From a bacterium (GTDB lineage Bacteria > Moduliflexota > Moduliflexia > Moduliflexales > JAUQPW01): a DNA stretch of 35,223 nucleotides. Shown here in pieces: positions 26,235 through 35,193 of this stretch. The number at the start of each line of letters is the position of its first letter. The stretch's first letter is position 1. The translations under genes were made by a program, and so were the position numbers. The notes beneath the pieces are model-generated. The model worked only from the letters and a program-made list of their open reading frames with translations, made no database searches and was not told where the DNA came from. The stretch lies in NCBI GenBank assembly GCA_030550175.1, contig JAUQPW010000057.1:1-35223 (forward strand), in the 5' to 3' direction.

Positions 26235-28880
26235 ATGACTTATGATTATCTACGGAGGCCCCAGACCCTCGTCCTGATCGGCCTAGCTTTTATATCCTCC
26301 CTGGCTTACTTACTGCATTTGTACCTCTCATTTCCCCAGGGATTGGAGGGAAAGTATTATGCCAATCCGAGTTGGCAGGGAGTTCCTCGGTGGGTAACCC
26401 AAGACTCCGATATCTCTGTAAAGGCCCTGGATAAATATCAGAGGAGGTTTCATGAGAACAGGTTTAGTATCGAATGGAATGGATTTATTTTCATTGAACG
26501 GTCTGGAATTTATACCTTTGCCACGGCCTCCGATGACGGCTCCGACCTCTCCATACAGAATAAGCGGGTGGTTGATAACGGAGGGGTCCATGGATTAAAA
26601 AGAGCCCAGGGTCAAGTGTATTTAGAGCCCGGTGTGTATCCGATTCGAGTGAGATATTTTCAGGGTGGGGGTCTTTACGGGATGGAACTTTTATGGGCTT
26701 ATGGGGATCAGAATTTAGAGAAGATTCCCTCCCACGTTTTATCCCCCTATCCGATCACCTATAGGAGATATCAATGGGCTCGCGGATTCGACCGGATGTT
26801 GGCACTCCTGAAGTGGGCCTGGTTGGGGATCCTCGGTTCTTTTTCAGGACTTTACCTGTTCAAAAGGTCTTCACAGGATACCCTATGGCCCCAACAGTCC
26901 TGGAAGTACTATCTTTTGTCTTCGCTTCCGGTGATTATAACTACCTTTCTTATCTACCCTTTTGTAGACCCAACCAAAGCCGTTTATTTTAACTCAGATT
27001 CGGCCATTGTACTGAATATGATCGTGGAAAATACGCCCCTGACTGAGAATATTTACTACTGGGGACAGGCCAGAAGAGGGAATCTTATCTGCTGGTTGGC
27101 AAAAATTTATTTCGGGATTTTGGGTACGACCTATCTGCTTCCCTTTATTACATTATTACTGGCGTTTTCCATTACCCTTGGCTTTTCCGTTCCCCTTTTC
27201 TTAGAGAATCCCGGCCGAAAATGGAGGTTCTTTTTCCTGCCCCTGGGTTTTATCTTTTTGATCCCTACCTTTATCCCCTTTCCGGATATCAATACCCTGG
27301 AATATGCCACCCTGGATATCGCTTTCGCCCCGGAGTATTTATTTTTGTTAAGTATGACCGTTCTCCTGGCTTTAAGAAAATTTATCCATTCTTCTAAAGG
27401 GTTTCTTCCTTTGATGGTTTTTTCTGCTCTGGCATCCTGGATAAACGATCTGACGATACTATTTCTGGCCATATTGGCCTTAGCCTTTACCCTAGTAGAT
27501 TTCCTGATAACTAAAAGGATCAGGATGTGGTATTGGTGGAATGGGGGTACTTCTTTGGGATTGGTATCACTACTCAAAAACCTTTCACCTTATCATTCAG
27601 AGTATCTGGGTTTTGCAACCTGGAATCAGGTGCGACCTTATTTGGGAGAAGCCATTTATAATCTCTATCATTTTCTTCCACCTTCTGTATGGCTAAGTGT
27701 TGGGGTTCTCAATATACTCTTTTTTTCACTCTGGTTGTATATCCGGTTTTGGTACAGGATCAGGGATGCCATCTCTATTTTTTATTTTTTTCTTTGGTTG
27801 AGCCTGCTGATCTTGGGAGTCTCCGGTCTGATCATCCCCCTTTTTAATGGATGGTTTTATGCCAACCTGGCCCATCCCCGGTATTTTGTAACCGGAGTTC
27901 AGTTACTTTTTCTGGCCTCCTCGGTAAGTATGTTGGCCATCTGGAGGATTTTTTTAATCGGTCAGAGAAAAATTCTATTTAGTCTATGTACCACAGGTAT
28001 ACTTCTGGCCTTGTTTACAACCCTGGAAAAAGGCAACCATCTCCTGAAAGAGAGAAAAGAAGGGACATTCTCGTCGACTTCTTTAACATTTCAATCTGGA
28101 GAATTACTCAGTAACTCCGGCTGTGAAGCTGTGATCGGAACATACCTGAATTCCTATGTATACGTGTTAGGTGGATTGGGTAAAATGAAAGCAACGGTAT
28201 TCGAAGGAGATTTGGATCGATCCCTCTCCAATACCAGAAACGTTCTAAATTTAAAGAATATCTGTGTGGTGGGTGATACAATCTCTGATTTTGAACCTTT
28301 TTATTCGTTAAAAGATAAAATTCTCATAGACCGGGCGGATCCAGAAGGGCCCGTTCGGTTACCCGATGGAAAATTCTTTAAACATTATGTAACAGTTGAC
28401 AAAATAACTTATTTAAGCTTAACTCCCATTGCAGTGGAAGAGATCGTTTTGGGTGATAAAAGCGCGTCGATTTACCTGTTAAAGGGGTTTTCCGGCCCGG
28501 AAGGTAAAGAGGATAATCGGTTCCGGTGGTCCGATGGGATGGAATCCGAGATGATCGTTCCACTCCAGGAAAATACCTCTTACAAAGTCTTGATAACGGC
28601 TTTTCCGTTTAGAATTTCTAATAAGGTGCAAACCATGGAAATTTATCTTAATGGGAGTCGAGTCGATACCGTAGTTTTAGGTTCTTCTGTTTACAAGGAT
28701 TATGAAGTGGTCTTCCCTGCAGAAAAGGTAAAAGCCCTTAATAAGATCAAGTTTAAGTATGCTTATGAGGTATCCCCAAACGTTTATGGGGAAATGAGGA
28801 AGTTAGGGGTAAATTTTAAGCGTATCCGGTTTATCAGGCGTGAAGAAACGAAACCTTTCCGTGAATCGAGCCCTTTATAA
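26235..28880 (+). CDS. Polytopic membrane protein with PA14 domain and C-terminal beta domain (paralog 2)
   Basis: This is an 881-residue protein. The N-terminal anchor and PA14 module (about 1-190) are a close copy of the first paralog: GLEGKYYANPSWQG, ASDDGSDLSIQNKRVVDNGG and YPIRVRYFQGGGLYG, with shared residues through LEKIPSHVLSPYP and the following helix. Beyond that the proteins differ. This one has an extracytoplasmic loop with YFNSDSAIVLNMIVEN (a DSD acidic motif), about ten membrane helices to residue 600, and a soluble tail. The tail contains a region with SGCEAVIGTYLNSYVYVLGG and a terminal jelly-roll-like part (SEMIVPLQENTSYKVLITAFPF, QTMEIYLNGSRVDTVVLG). It is a GT-C-like transferase or related carrier by inference. 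The SGNH gene overlaps its 3' end by 41 bp. Confidence 0.75.
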   Translation: MTYDYLRRPQTLVLIGLAFISSLAYLLHLYLSFPQGLEGKYYANPSWQGVPRWVTQDSDISVKALDKYQRRFHENRFSIEWNGFIFIERSGIYTFATASDDGSDLSIQNKRVVDNGGVHGLKRAQGQVYLEPGVYPIRVRYFQGGGLYGMELLWAYGDQNLEKIPSHVLSPYPITYRRYQWARGFDRMLALLKWAWLGILGSFSGLYLFKRSSQDTLWPQQSWKYYLLSSLPVIITTFLIYPFVDPTKAVYFNSDSAIVLNMIVENTPLTENIYYWGQARRGNLICWLAKIYFGILGTTYLLPFITLLLAFSITLGFSVPLFLENPGRKWRFFFLPLGFIFLIPTFIPFPDINTLEYATLDIAFAPEYLFLLSMTVLLALRKFIHSSKGFLPLMVFSALASWINDLTILFLAILALAFTLVDFLITKRIRMWYWWNGGTSLGLVSLLKNLSPYHSEYLGFATWNQVRPYLGEAIYNLYHFLPPSVWLSVGVLNILFFSLWLYIRFWYRIRDAISIFYFFLWLSLLILGVSGLIIPLFNGWFYANLAHPRYFVTGVQLLFLASSVSMLAIWRIFLIGQRKILFSLCTTGILLALFTTLEKGNHLLKERKEGTFSSTSLTFQSGELLSNSGCEAVIGTYLNSYVYVLGGLGKMKATVFEGDLDRSLSNTRNVLNLKNICVVGDTISDFEPFYSLKDKILIDRADPEGPVRLPDGKFFKHYVTVDKITYLSLTPIAVEEIVLGDKSASIYLLKGFSGPEGKEDNRFRWSDGMESEMIVPLQENTSYKVLITAFPFRISNKVQTMEIYLNGSRVDTVVLGSSVYKDYEVVFPAEKVKALNKIKFKYAYEVSPNVYGEMRKLGVNFKRIRFIRREETKPFRESSPL

Positions 28881-30072
28881 GAACTTAAAATCTGTTTTAC
28901 AAAATCTTTTTTTATTAACTGGGGCTCTTCTTCTCTGTTTTTTATTTTTGGAAGCAGGTTTGCGGCTGTTGGTATCTGTGCCTTCCCATGAACGACCTCC
29001 GACCAGCTTCTGGCAGCCCCATCCTTCCTTAGGCTGGTCTTTGATTCCCAATAAAGAAGGTCGGTGGGAAAATCAGGAATTTTCCAATCTGATTCGGATC
29101 AACTCCGCCGGGTTTCGGGATCGAGACTATTCCCTGGAGAAACCGGAGGGGGTTTTTAGAATTATTATACTGGGAGATTCCATGACGGAGGGGCTTCAAG
29201 TTCCGTTGGAACAAACGTTTGCCAAGGTTCTGGAAACCCTTTTAAACGGAGATACGGTCAAGGACGATTTCTCCAAGAAAAAATTTGAAGTTTTAAATTT
29301 AGGAGTAGCAGCTTATGGGACCGGTCAGGAATATCTACTTCTTAAAGAATATGGACTCCTTTATCAACCGGATCTTGTTATTCTGGCTTTTTTATCCTTG
29401 AACGATGTTTTGAACAATTCCTTAAAGCTGGAAAAATCCATGGCAGGAACCGAATGGGAGCGAACCTATCGTCCTTACTTTATTCCGGATGACAATGGAG
29501 ACCTGAAACTTATTCCACCCCGGGCAACCCGCATTCCCTTCTGGGAGAATCTTTATACTTACCGATTTATTCTACAAAAAATCCGTACTGCTCCCAGGCT
29601 TCGTAGATGGTTTTTACCTCAACATACCGAGAGGGACTTCTGGGGTCTTTATAATCCCAGGCTTACGCCGGAGTGGCGGGAAGCCTGGGATATTACCCAG
29701 AAATTGATCTTAAAAATCAAGAAAGAAGCCGAGAACCATCATGCCAGGTTTTTACTTGTTTCCTTGACTAACCGAGATTCCTTTATCGATGGTACTTTTG
29801 CGGATCAGCTCGAGAGATATGCCCCTGTGAACTGGGACATCGACAAACCCGATAAAATTCTGGAGGACTTCTGCCAGGAACATTCCATTCCTTTTCTTGC
29901 CTTGACCCCCTTGTTTCGGGATTATCTTAAAAAGGCCGGTCGACCCATCCAGTTTCATTATGCCTCCGATGGTCATTGGAATACGGAAGGTCATAGACTG
30001 GCAGCCGAGTTTATTTACAAGAAACTGAAAGAGATGGAAGGAGTCCAAAAATCTCTTGACAATACCGACTAA
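28840..30072 (+). CDS. Membrane-anchored SGNH/GDSL hydrolase
   Basis: A 410-residue protein with one N-terminal membrane helix (about 21-45), so the enzyme faces the periplasm. SGNH blocks are block I IIILGDSMTEG (nucleophile Ser114), block II Gly in LNLGVAAYGTGQEY, block III Asn in AFLSLNDVLN, and block V SDGHWNTEGH with the catalytic Asp and His. The combination FRIIILGDSMTEG with a preceding NSAGFRDRDYS segment is frequent in hydrolases and acetyltransferase partners of surface polysaccharides (AlgX/AlgJ-like group). It therefore probably removes or transfers acyl groups on a glycan. The start is GTG, with a 41-bp overlap with the previous gene. A second GTG at 28861 is possible. Overlap implies translational coupling with the PA14 paralog. 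Confidence 0.85.
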   Translation: MKKRNLSVNRALYKNLKSVLQNLFLLTGALLLCFLFLEAGLRLLVSVPSHERPPTSFWQPHPSLGWSLIPNKEGRWENQEFSNLIRINSAGFRDRDYSLEKPEGVFRIIILGDSMTEGLQVPLEQTFAKVLETLLNGDTVKDDFSKKKFEVLNLGVAAYGTGQEYLLLKEYGLLYQPDLVILAFLSLNDVLNNSLKLEKSMAGTEWERTYRPYFIPDDNGDLKLIPPRATRIPFWENLYTYRFILQKIRTAPRLRRWFLPQHTERDFWGLYNPRLTPEWREAWDITQKLILKIKKEAENHHARFLLVSLTNRDSFIDGTFADQLERYAPVNWDIDKPDKILEDFCQEHSIPFLALTPLFRDYLKKAGRPIQFHYASDGHWNTEGHRLAAEFIYKKLKEMEGVQKSLDNTD

Positions 30073-30546
30073 AATAGACCGGGATTCTATCCTGTTTGCC
30101 CTCACCCCTAACCCCTCTCCCGAAGCCTCGGGAGAGGGGTTAAGGGCGAACCGTTGGTAGCCTCCGACACAGGTTGGGGAATTCAGATTTCAGAATTTTT
30201 TCAAGCTCCTGGCAGCGCCTGTTAAACAGGCTGTCCTGCTGGGGCTAACAGCCTTATCCTGATGCCTATGGGGGGTCGAGGGTGAGAGAAGAAAACTATG
30301 CCGAATTAGCTTTACAAGGCATTAGTTTCCGGAGGCTCAGAGGAGTTGGATAAGCCAGGGATCCTTCACTCTGTTCAACCTTCTGAAGCTTTGGTATTAA
30401 GTTTGCTGTAAATCGAAAACTGTATCAAAGTAAATTACCCATGTGTTGAGATAGACTAACCTTACGCCGGATGGCAAGGCAAAGGATATATGAAATTTGC
30501 CGATGTCGGAAGGCATACTTTAAATTATTAGATTAAAGGGAGGCTT
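30073..30546. other. Intergenic stretch with hairpins
   Basis: No gene is visible. Besides the strong hairpin listed separately, AATTC...GAATT followed by TTTT near 30180-30202 could be a weak terminator, and GCCTGTTAAACAGGC near 30216-30230 is a perfect small palindrome. The last 250 bases before the next gene have no clear riboswitch fold. A good ribosome binding site (AAAGGGAGG) ends the stretch. Confidence 0.4.
30105..30146. repeat. GC-rich hairpin, 19-bp arms
   Basis: The arms CCCCTAACCCCTCTCCCGA and TCGGGAGAGGGGTTAAGGG pair with one mismatch around a 4-base loop, 32 bp after the SGNH hydrolase stop. No T run follows, so it looks more like a dispersed palindromic element than a classical terminator, though it may stabilise or end the mRNA. 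It shares words with 3704-3718 and 34600-34640. Confidence 0.7.
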
Positions 30547-32961
30547 ATGATCTCAAAGCGACAGATTATGGGATATTTTGCAGTTGTGCTTCTATCCATC
30601 TGGGTTCCTGAGAGTCTGGTTTTTGCCCAAAATAATCTTGGAAGGGCCCCTTTTACCTCTCCTCGCATTGTGAATCTGGATAATAATCCGGCCACTTTGA
30701 AGATTATAGCGGGAGATGAAGCGGGTAATTTGAACGGATTTGATGGAACCGGTAGATTGTTATGGCAGGTTCCTTTACGGATAAACGGTTTTCCGACTTC
30801 GGTTCAGGGAACTCCGGCTGTAGCGGACATGGATGGGGATGGGCTTCTGGAAATTGTCGTTACAACTGGGAATGTAAATTTTCAATCCACGAGTCCGGGA
30901 GGCGTTATTTTATTGAAATTACTGGATGCTGGAGGGTTTCTTCCTCCTCTACAAAGGCAGATTTTTGTCTTTGATAATCGGAGTATAGATCCTCTGGATA
31001 ACGTACCGGATAGCAGCATTGTATCGCCTGCTCTGGGAGATCTAAACGGAGATGGAATTTTAGACATTGTGGTGGGGAGTTTCGATCAGATTCTCAGGGC
31101 GATGGATATCAATGGGAATACCTTTTGGTCTGATTTGGTGGATGAACAGGGTGTACCCACATTATATAATGGGATAAAAACCGGAGATACCATCTTTTCT
31201 TCACCTGTTATTGCCAATATTGATAATGATCCACAACCCGAAGTCATTCTTGGAATTGAGGCCAACGATGCAAGACCTTGTGCAGCTGCCGTCAATTTTA
31301 CCCTGGCAAAGCCAGGAGGTGGGCTTTTGGTGATTGACGGGAAAACCGGTAAATTCGATACCAATACACCTTTTGTGAAACCCGCTAATTGCCCTCCCGA
31401 CCCTTTCTGTCCCCTATGCCCGACTAAGGTTAACCTGGTGGTCAATATCGATGAAGTCTTTAATTCCACCCCGGCCCTTGCCGATATAAATAACGACGGT
31501 CGTCTGGATATAGTATTCGGAACAGGTCGGCCTTTTAAACAACCCCCCAGTGGGGCGACCAATCGAACGGTCTTTGCGTATGATACCAAAACGGGTCGAC
31601 TCCTCTGGAGTCGAACCACAGGAGGATTTCAGGTTCCCAGTTCTCCGGCTGTGGGCGATGTGGATGGAGATGGAATTTTGGAGGTATTTGTTCGTAGTGA
31701 TGACGATAAGCTCTATGGATTTAAAGGAAATACAGGGGCTTTGCTTTCGGGTTTTCCGGTAACCTTAGATAAAGCAGCGCTTGGGGCGACGGGTTTTCTA
31801 GCCTCCCCGGTTCTTGGAGATGTGGATGGGGATGGAATCCCTGAAATTATCGTTGTTGCCTTCGGAAAGTTAAACATCGTTCGGGCTAACGGAATCCTTC
31901 TCTCCAGTGCCTCTATTCCTAACCTGCTAAACAATACTCCTGCCATTGGGGACATAGATGGAGATGGACGTCAGGAGATTGTGGTGGAAGGGGCCGATGT
32001 TCAGATTTTGCAACAAACCGGAGGAGGATCGGTACTCCCCTGGCCCCAGTTTAAGGCCAATGCCAGAGGAACCGGGCTGTTCAACGATACAGGGCCGGGG
32101 GTTATTCCATCTGAGTTAGCCGTTCCCCTTGCAGGGCTAGCGGATTATAATGGAGATAATCTGGCAGATATTGGAGTCTATACCCCTTCTACCGGACAGT
32201 GGTTTATACAGGGGACTTCCATTTTCGGTTTTTCCTTTGGACTTGCCGACGATATTCCAACCCCGGGGGATTACGATGGAGACAGAATCGCAGATCTTGC
32301 CGTCTGGAGGCCTTCAACCGGAGACTGGCATATCCTTCTGGGTGGAGTTGACAATCCTTTGACCTGGGGTCAATCAGGCGATATTCCGGTCCCTAAGGAT
32401 TATGATGGGGATCAGAAGACCGATCTTGCCGTCTGGAGGCCTTCAACCGGAGACTGGTATATCCTCTCCTCCGGCAGTGGTTTACCCATCGTTTTGAACT
32501 GGGGAAAAGCCGGAGATATACCGGCTCCTGCCGATTATGATGGAGATGGAAAGGATGATCTGGCCGTCTTCAGGCCTTCGACGGGACAATGGTTTATCCT
32601 GAACTCCGGAGGAGGCATTCAAATTTTCAATCTTGGAAAAAGCGGAGATATACCGGTCCCGGCAGACTACGATGGAGATACTAAAGCCAATATAGCAGTC
32701 TGGAGACCCGGTACCGGAGCCTGGATCGCGTTAGTAAATGGTCAATCCGTTCAAAAGGTTTTTGGAGCCCAGGGGGATCTTCCGGTTCCGGCGGATTTTG
32801 ATGGAGACGGAAAAACCGATCTCGGAATTTTTAATACCTCCTTTGGGTTTGGAATATGGCATATTGCTACTTCCTCCTCCGGGTTTAATACCGCCTTCCC
32901 CATGGTATCGTTTTGGGGACTGGCCGGAGATCTTCCCGTGTCGGCTTCCGGTGGCAAATAG
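30547..32961 (+). CDS. Secreted double FG-GAP (integrin-alpha-like) beta-propeller protein
   Basis: An 804-residue protein with a signal peptide (cleavage probably after VFAQ, about residue 28). The first half (about 35-500) holds seven or eight FG-GAP repeats with calcium loops, for example VADMDGDGLLEIVV, LGDLNGDGILDIVV, LADINNDGRLDIVFG, LGDVDGDGIPEIIVV and IGDIDGDGRQEIVVEG. One loop carries a Cys cluster, NCPPDPFCPLCP. The second half (about 520-800) has six shorter repeats of about 43 residues of the form DYDGDGKDDLAVFRPSTGQW. Two neighbouring copies are identical over 36 bases. Such proteins bind calcium and act in adhesion or as extracellular scaffolds. No anchor or sorting domain is visible at the C-terminus. 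The start has AAAGGGAGG upstream. Confidence 0.88.
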   Translation: MISKRQIMGYFAVVLLSIWVPESLVFAQNNLGRAPFTSPRIVNLDNNPATLKIIAGDEAGNLNGFDGTGRLLWQVPLRINGFPTSVQGTPAVADMDGDGLLEIVVTTGNVNFQSTSPGGVILLKLLDAGGFLPPLQRQIFVFDNRSIDPLDNVPDSSIVSPALGDLNGDGILDIVVGSFDQILRAMDINGNTFWSDLVDEQGVPTLYNGIKTGDTIFSSPVIANIDNDPQPEVILGIEANDARPCAAAVNFTLAKPGGGLLVIDGKTGKFDTNTPFVKPANCPPDPFCPLCPTKVNLVVNIDEVFNSTPALADINNDGRLDIVFGTGRPFKQPPSGATNRTVFAYDTKTGRLLWSRTTGGFQVPSSPAVGDVDGDGILEVFVRSDDDKLYGFKGNTGALLSGFPVTLDKAALGATGFLASPVLGDVDGDGIPEIIVVAFGKLNIVRANGILLSSASIPNLLNNTPAIGDIDGDGRQEIVVEGADVQILQQTGGGSVLPWPQFKANARGTGLFNDTGPGVIPSELAVPLAGLADYNGDNLADIGVYTPSTGQWFIQGTSIFGFSFGLADDIPTPGDYDGDRIADLAVWRPSTGDWHILLGGVDNPLTWGQSGDIPVPKDYDGDQKTDLAVWRPSTGDWYILSSGSGLPIVLNWGKAGDIPAPADYDGDGKDDLAVFRPSTGQWFILNSGGGIQIFNLGKSGDIPVPADYDGDTKANIAVWRPGTGAWIALVNGQSVQKVFGAQGDLPVPADFDGDGKTDLGIFNTSFGFGIWHIATSSSGFNTAFPMVSFWGLAGDLPVSASGGK
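32293..32457 (+). repeat. 36-bp exact direct repeat within the FG-GAP gene
   Basis: The sequence beginning GATCTTGCCGTCTGGAGGCC occurs at 32293-32328 and again at 32422-32457 without a mismatch, one propeller repeat (129 bp) apart. Exact identity at synonymous positions points to recent duplication or gene conversion between blades. Confidence 0.9.
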
Positions 32962-33022
32962 TACCTTTGATGCAGTGAGGATCCATTGTAAAACATCTAA
33001 CTCCTTTCTTTCGGTGTAGTCA

Positions 33023-33070
33023 GGAACTGCTTGTTTGTAGAGTAAATTCCCGTTACAAATAAGCAGTTCC
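33023..33070. other. Long hairpin after the FG-GAP gene
   Basis: The 17-bp arms begin GGAACTGCTT and end AAGCAGTTCC, with one G·U-type mismatch and a 14-base loop. It lies 61 bp after the stop. No clear T run follows, so it may be a terminator variant or a small mobile inverted repeat. The open frame of the next gene starts within it. Confidence 0.65.
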
Positions 33071-33255
33071 CTCTGAAGCTGTTTAATTCTTTCATTAACC
33101 TGATTTTTTCTATACTTCTGGGAATTTTTCTATACCTCCTGTTTCCCCCTTCCCAGAACCTTGCTTTTCAGAATTTTCTTCCCGTTCCCGCAGCTTATCT
33201 GTATGCGGTCTGGATCCCCTTAGTTTATCTTACCTTCCTCTTCTTCTATCACTGG

Positions 33256-35193
33256 TTGTTCCGAATTAGAACCCGGCAAGAAATAAAAAGAACTGCTCTG
33301 AAAGTCGATCTCTTTACCTATCCTTTCGCCCTTGCGTTTCTGGCTTTGGAATTTTTCTTGGAAAGACTCCGGAATTTTAATTTCTGGTTTGAACTCTTCT
33401 TGCTGAGTTTAATTTTTATCAAAGGAATCTTTTTAAGCTACTTTAGCCTTAAATTATTTACCCTGGATCGGCAGGTTTCTTCTAACCTGGAAAAGCCGGA
33501 TCTGGATCTGAGAAAGTTGATTTTATTTCTTTTCTTCCTGAACCTAGGGGTTTATATCCTTCTGGCCCCTCTTACCCAGACCTCTCCTTATCCTTTTACT
33601 TCGGTGGGGGGATTCTTTATCAAGACCCTTTTGATTGCCTGCCTGACCCCAGGAGTTTTCATGTTAAGTCTGAGTTTATCCGGTTCTCTGACTGCTTCGT
33701 TTCTGGTTTGGCTTTTAATAACCTTCAACTTTCCTTTGGTCCAGATTCCTTTACGTTTTGCGCCCCTATTGTTGGGATGGGTTACCCTGGGGGGGGCCTA
33801 TCTGTTGGGGTACCTCTTGAGGGTGGGGAAACGGTGGATGTTGGAAAAGCTTGCTCAAACAAGTATCGAAAGCCGGGCGATTTTGTTTGCTCTGATGATG
33901 GTTCTTTTAGGCCTTGCATTTAAAACGATAGTTCCTAATCCGACCTTCCACCCAACTTCCTTTCTGGAAAGCGTCTTTGCACTCCTTCTCGATAGACAAC
34001 TTGGACTTTTCAGTTATGCACCGCTCTATATATCGGCGTTTTTAGGAGCAGGAGTTCTTCTTCGGGAAGGTTTAAATAAGAAATTTTTAACCTTAACCCC
34101 GGCCTTACTCGTTTACTTTCTCCTCTGCCTGATTCGTTACGGTTTTCCGGCCAGTCCCTTCAGTCCGGAGCTAATCAGACCCTTTGACCCGGAAGATATT
34201 ATCCCCCTCCTTCCTACCCTGGGAGGACTCATGGCGCTATTTTTTGGATGCATGGTTGGAAAAAAGGACGGGTCATCCTTCCCTATCTCCATCCTTTTCT
34301 CTTTCGGGCTTGTCCTGATTCTTTTCTTAATGAATTTAAGTCTGGTGATCTCTCTCTTTCTGGGATATTCCGACATCCCCTCTTTGATAGGAAAATTCCG
34401 AAATTTCCAGGTTGGTCTGGCGGAAACTCTCGGTCGAGAAATTTTATTTTTTTATCCTACCTTAGCCTCAGAATCCTTCTGGCCCTCCTGGGGGGTCTGG
34501 ATACCGGTATTTGGATTCCTGATATTTTTGGGGTATCTGGTCCATCCTCTCCCTGTATTCCTTACCTCCCTCACCCCCCTTCCCCCTCGCTCCCCCACCC
34601 CCTCGCTCCCCCTCCCCCAATTTGGGGGAGGGGGAAGGGAGGTGAGGGAGGCGGTGAGGGTAATCGGTATAATAATTCTTTTTCTTTTGATTCCCCTGTT
34701 CCTGTTCCTAAAGGCTCCCCGCCGTTATCCTGTTCCGGGTATATACCCTTTCTACCTGTCCTTGAATAAACCAGCCTGGGAAATTAAATTGGAAGAGGAC
34801 TCAATTCCTTTGGTCAGATCCCTGATTCTGGTATCCAATCTGGCTAATTCCGTAGGATTTCCCCAATCCGGTGCCATAGCCTTCTTAACCCTATCCTCGG
34901 ACAAAGGAGAGATCCCATCCTTTCCGATTCTGGTAGGTGAACATACCTCAGAATGGGCTTTCAGGAATCCGGATATTCAACCCTTTCTCGCCCACAACCG
35001 GGCCATGATTTATAACGCCTGGGTGACCCATATCCGTAAAGGCCCCTGGTTTGAAAGTTATAATTATTATGCTCAATTTGATTTGGAAAGGCCGATGAAA
35101 ATAAAAAAAATAAGCCTGTATAGGACTCTTCCCCTTGATTTTAAGCTGGCAGATAGTGTGCTTCGTGTGGAAAAGCTGATTCTTCTTTATTAG
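33256..35193 (+). CDS. Polytopic membrane protein with C-terminal beta domain, GT-C-like
   Basis: The 645 residues listed start at a TTG. The same frame is open and protein-like from 33046, reading on through about 70 extra residues with hydrophobic stretches (LIFSILLGIFLYLLFP, YLYAVWIPLVYLTFLFFYH). True translation may therefore start upstream at a rare codon such as CTG (33073 or 33079). There are about eleven membrane helices, with a loop LLDRQLGLFSYAPLY that resembles the ARGIFTFSP loop of the first PA14 protein. The soluble C-terminus (about 500-645) has SLILVSNLANSVGFPQSGAIAFLTL and HTSEWAFRNPDIQPFLAH, a jelly-roll-like pattern seen after membrane glycosyltransferases. A repeat-derived segment (PLPPRSPTPSLPLPQFGGGG) interrupts a loop at about 442-465. 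Probably a surface-glycan transferase, by inference. Confidence 0.7.
   Translation: MFRIRTRQEIKRTALKVDLFTYPFALAFLALEFFLERLRNFNFWFELFLLSLIFIKGIFLSYFSLKLFTLDRQVSSNLEKPDLDLRKLILFLFFLNLGVYILLAPLTQTSPYPFTSVGGFFIKTLLIACLTPGVFMLSLSLSGSLTASFLVWLLITFNFPLVQIPLRFAPLLLGWVTLGGAYLLGYLLRVGKRWMLEKLAQTSIESRAILFALMMVLLGLAFKTIVPNPTFHPTSFLESVFALLLDRQLGLFSYAPLYISAFLGAGVLLREGLNKKFLTLTPALLVYFLLCLIRYGFPASPFSPELIRPFDPEDIIPLLPTLGGLMALFFGCMVGKKDGSSFPISILFSFGLVLILFLMNLSLVISLFLGYSDIPSLIGKFRNFQVGLAETLGREILFFYPTLASESFWPSWGVWIPVFGFLIFLGYLVHPLPVFLTSLTPLPPRSPTPSLPLPQFGGGGREVREAVRVIGIIILFLLIPLFLFLKAPRRYPVPGIYPFYLSLNKPAWEIKLEEDSIPLVRSLILVSNLANSVGFPQSGAIAFLTLSSDKGEIPSFPILVGEHTSEWAFRNPDIQPFLAHNRAMIYNAWVTHIRKGPWFESYNYYAQFDLERPMKIKKISLYRTLPLDFKLADSVLRVEKLILLY
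34563..34655. repeat. GC-rich inverted repeat inside the last membrane-protein gene
   Basis: Tandem words such as CCCCCTCGCT lead to a hairpin with 13-bp perfect arms (CCCCCTCCCCCAA / TTGGGGGAGGGGG) around one T, continuing as a looser inverted copy. It has the build of the intergenic elements in this window but lies within an open frame, keeping it in phase. Confidence 0.85.

Noticed and set aside
30300..30546. Possible cyclic-di-GMP or cobalamin riboswitch before the FG-GAP gene
   Set aside because: Some short words looked suggestive, but the conserved cores of these riboswitches are absent.
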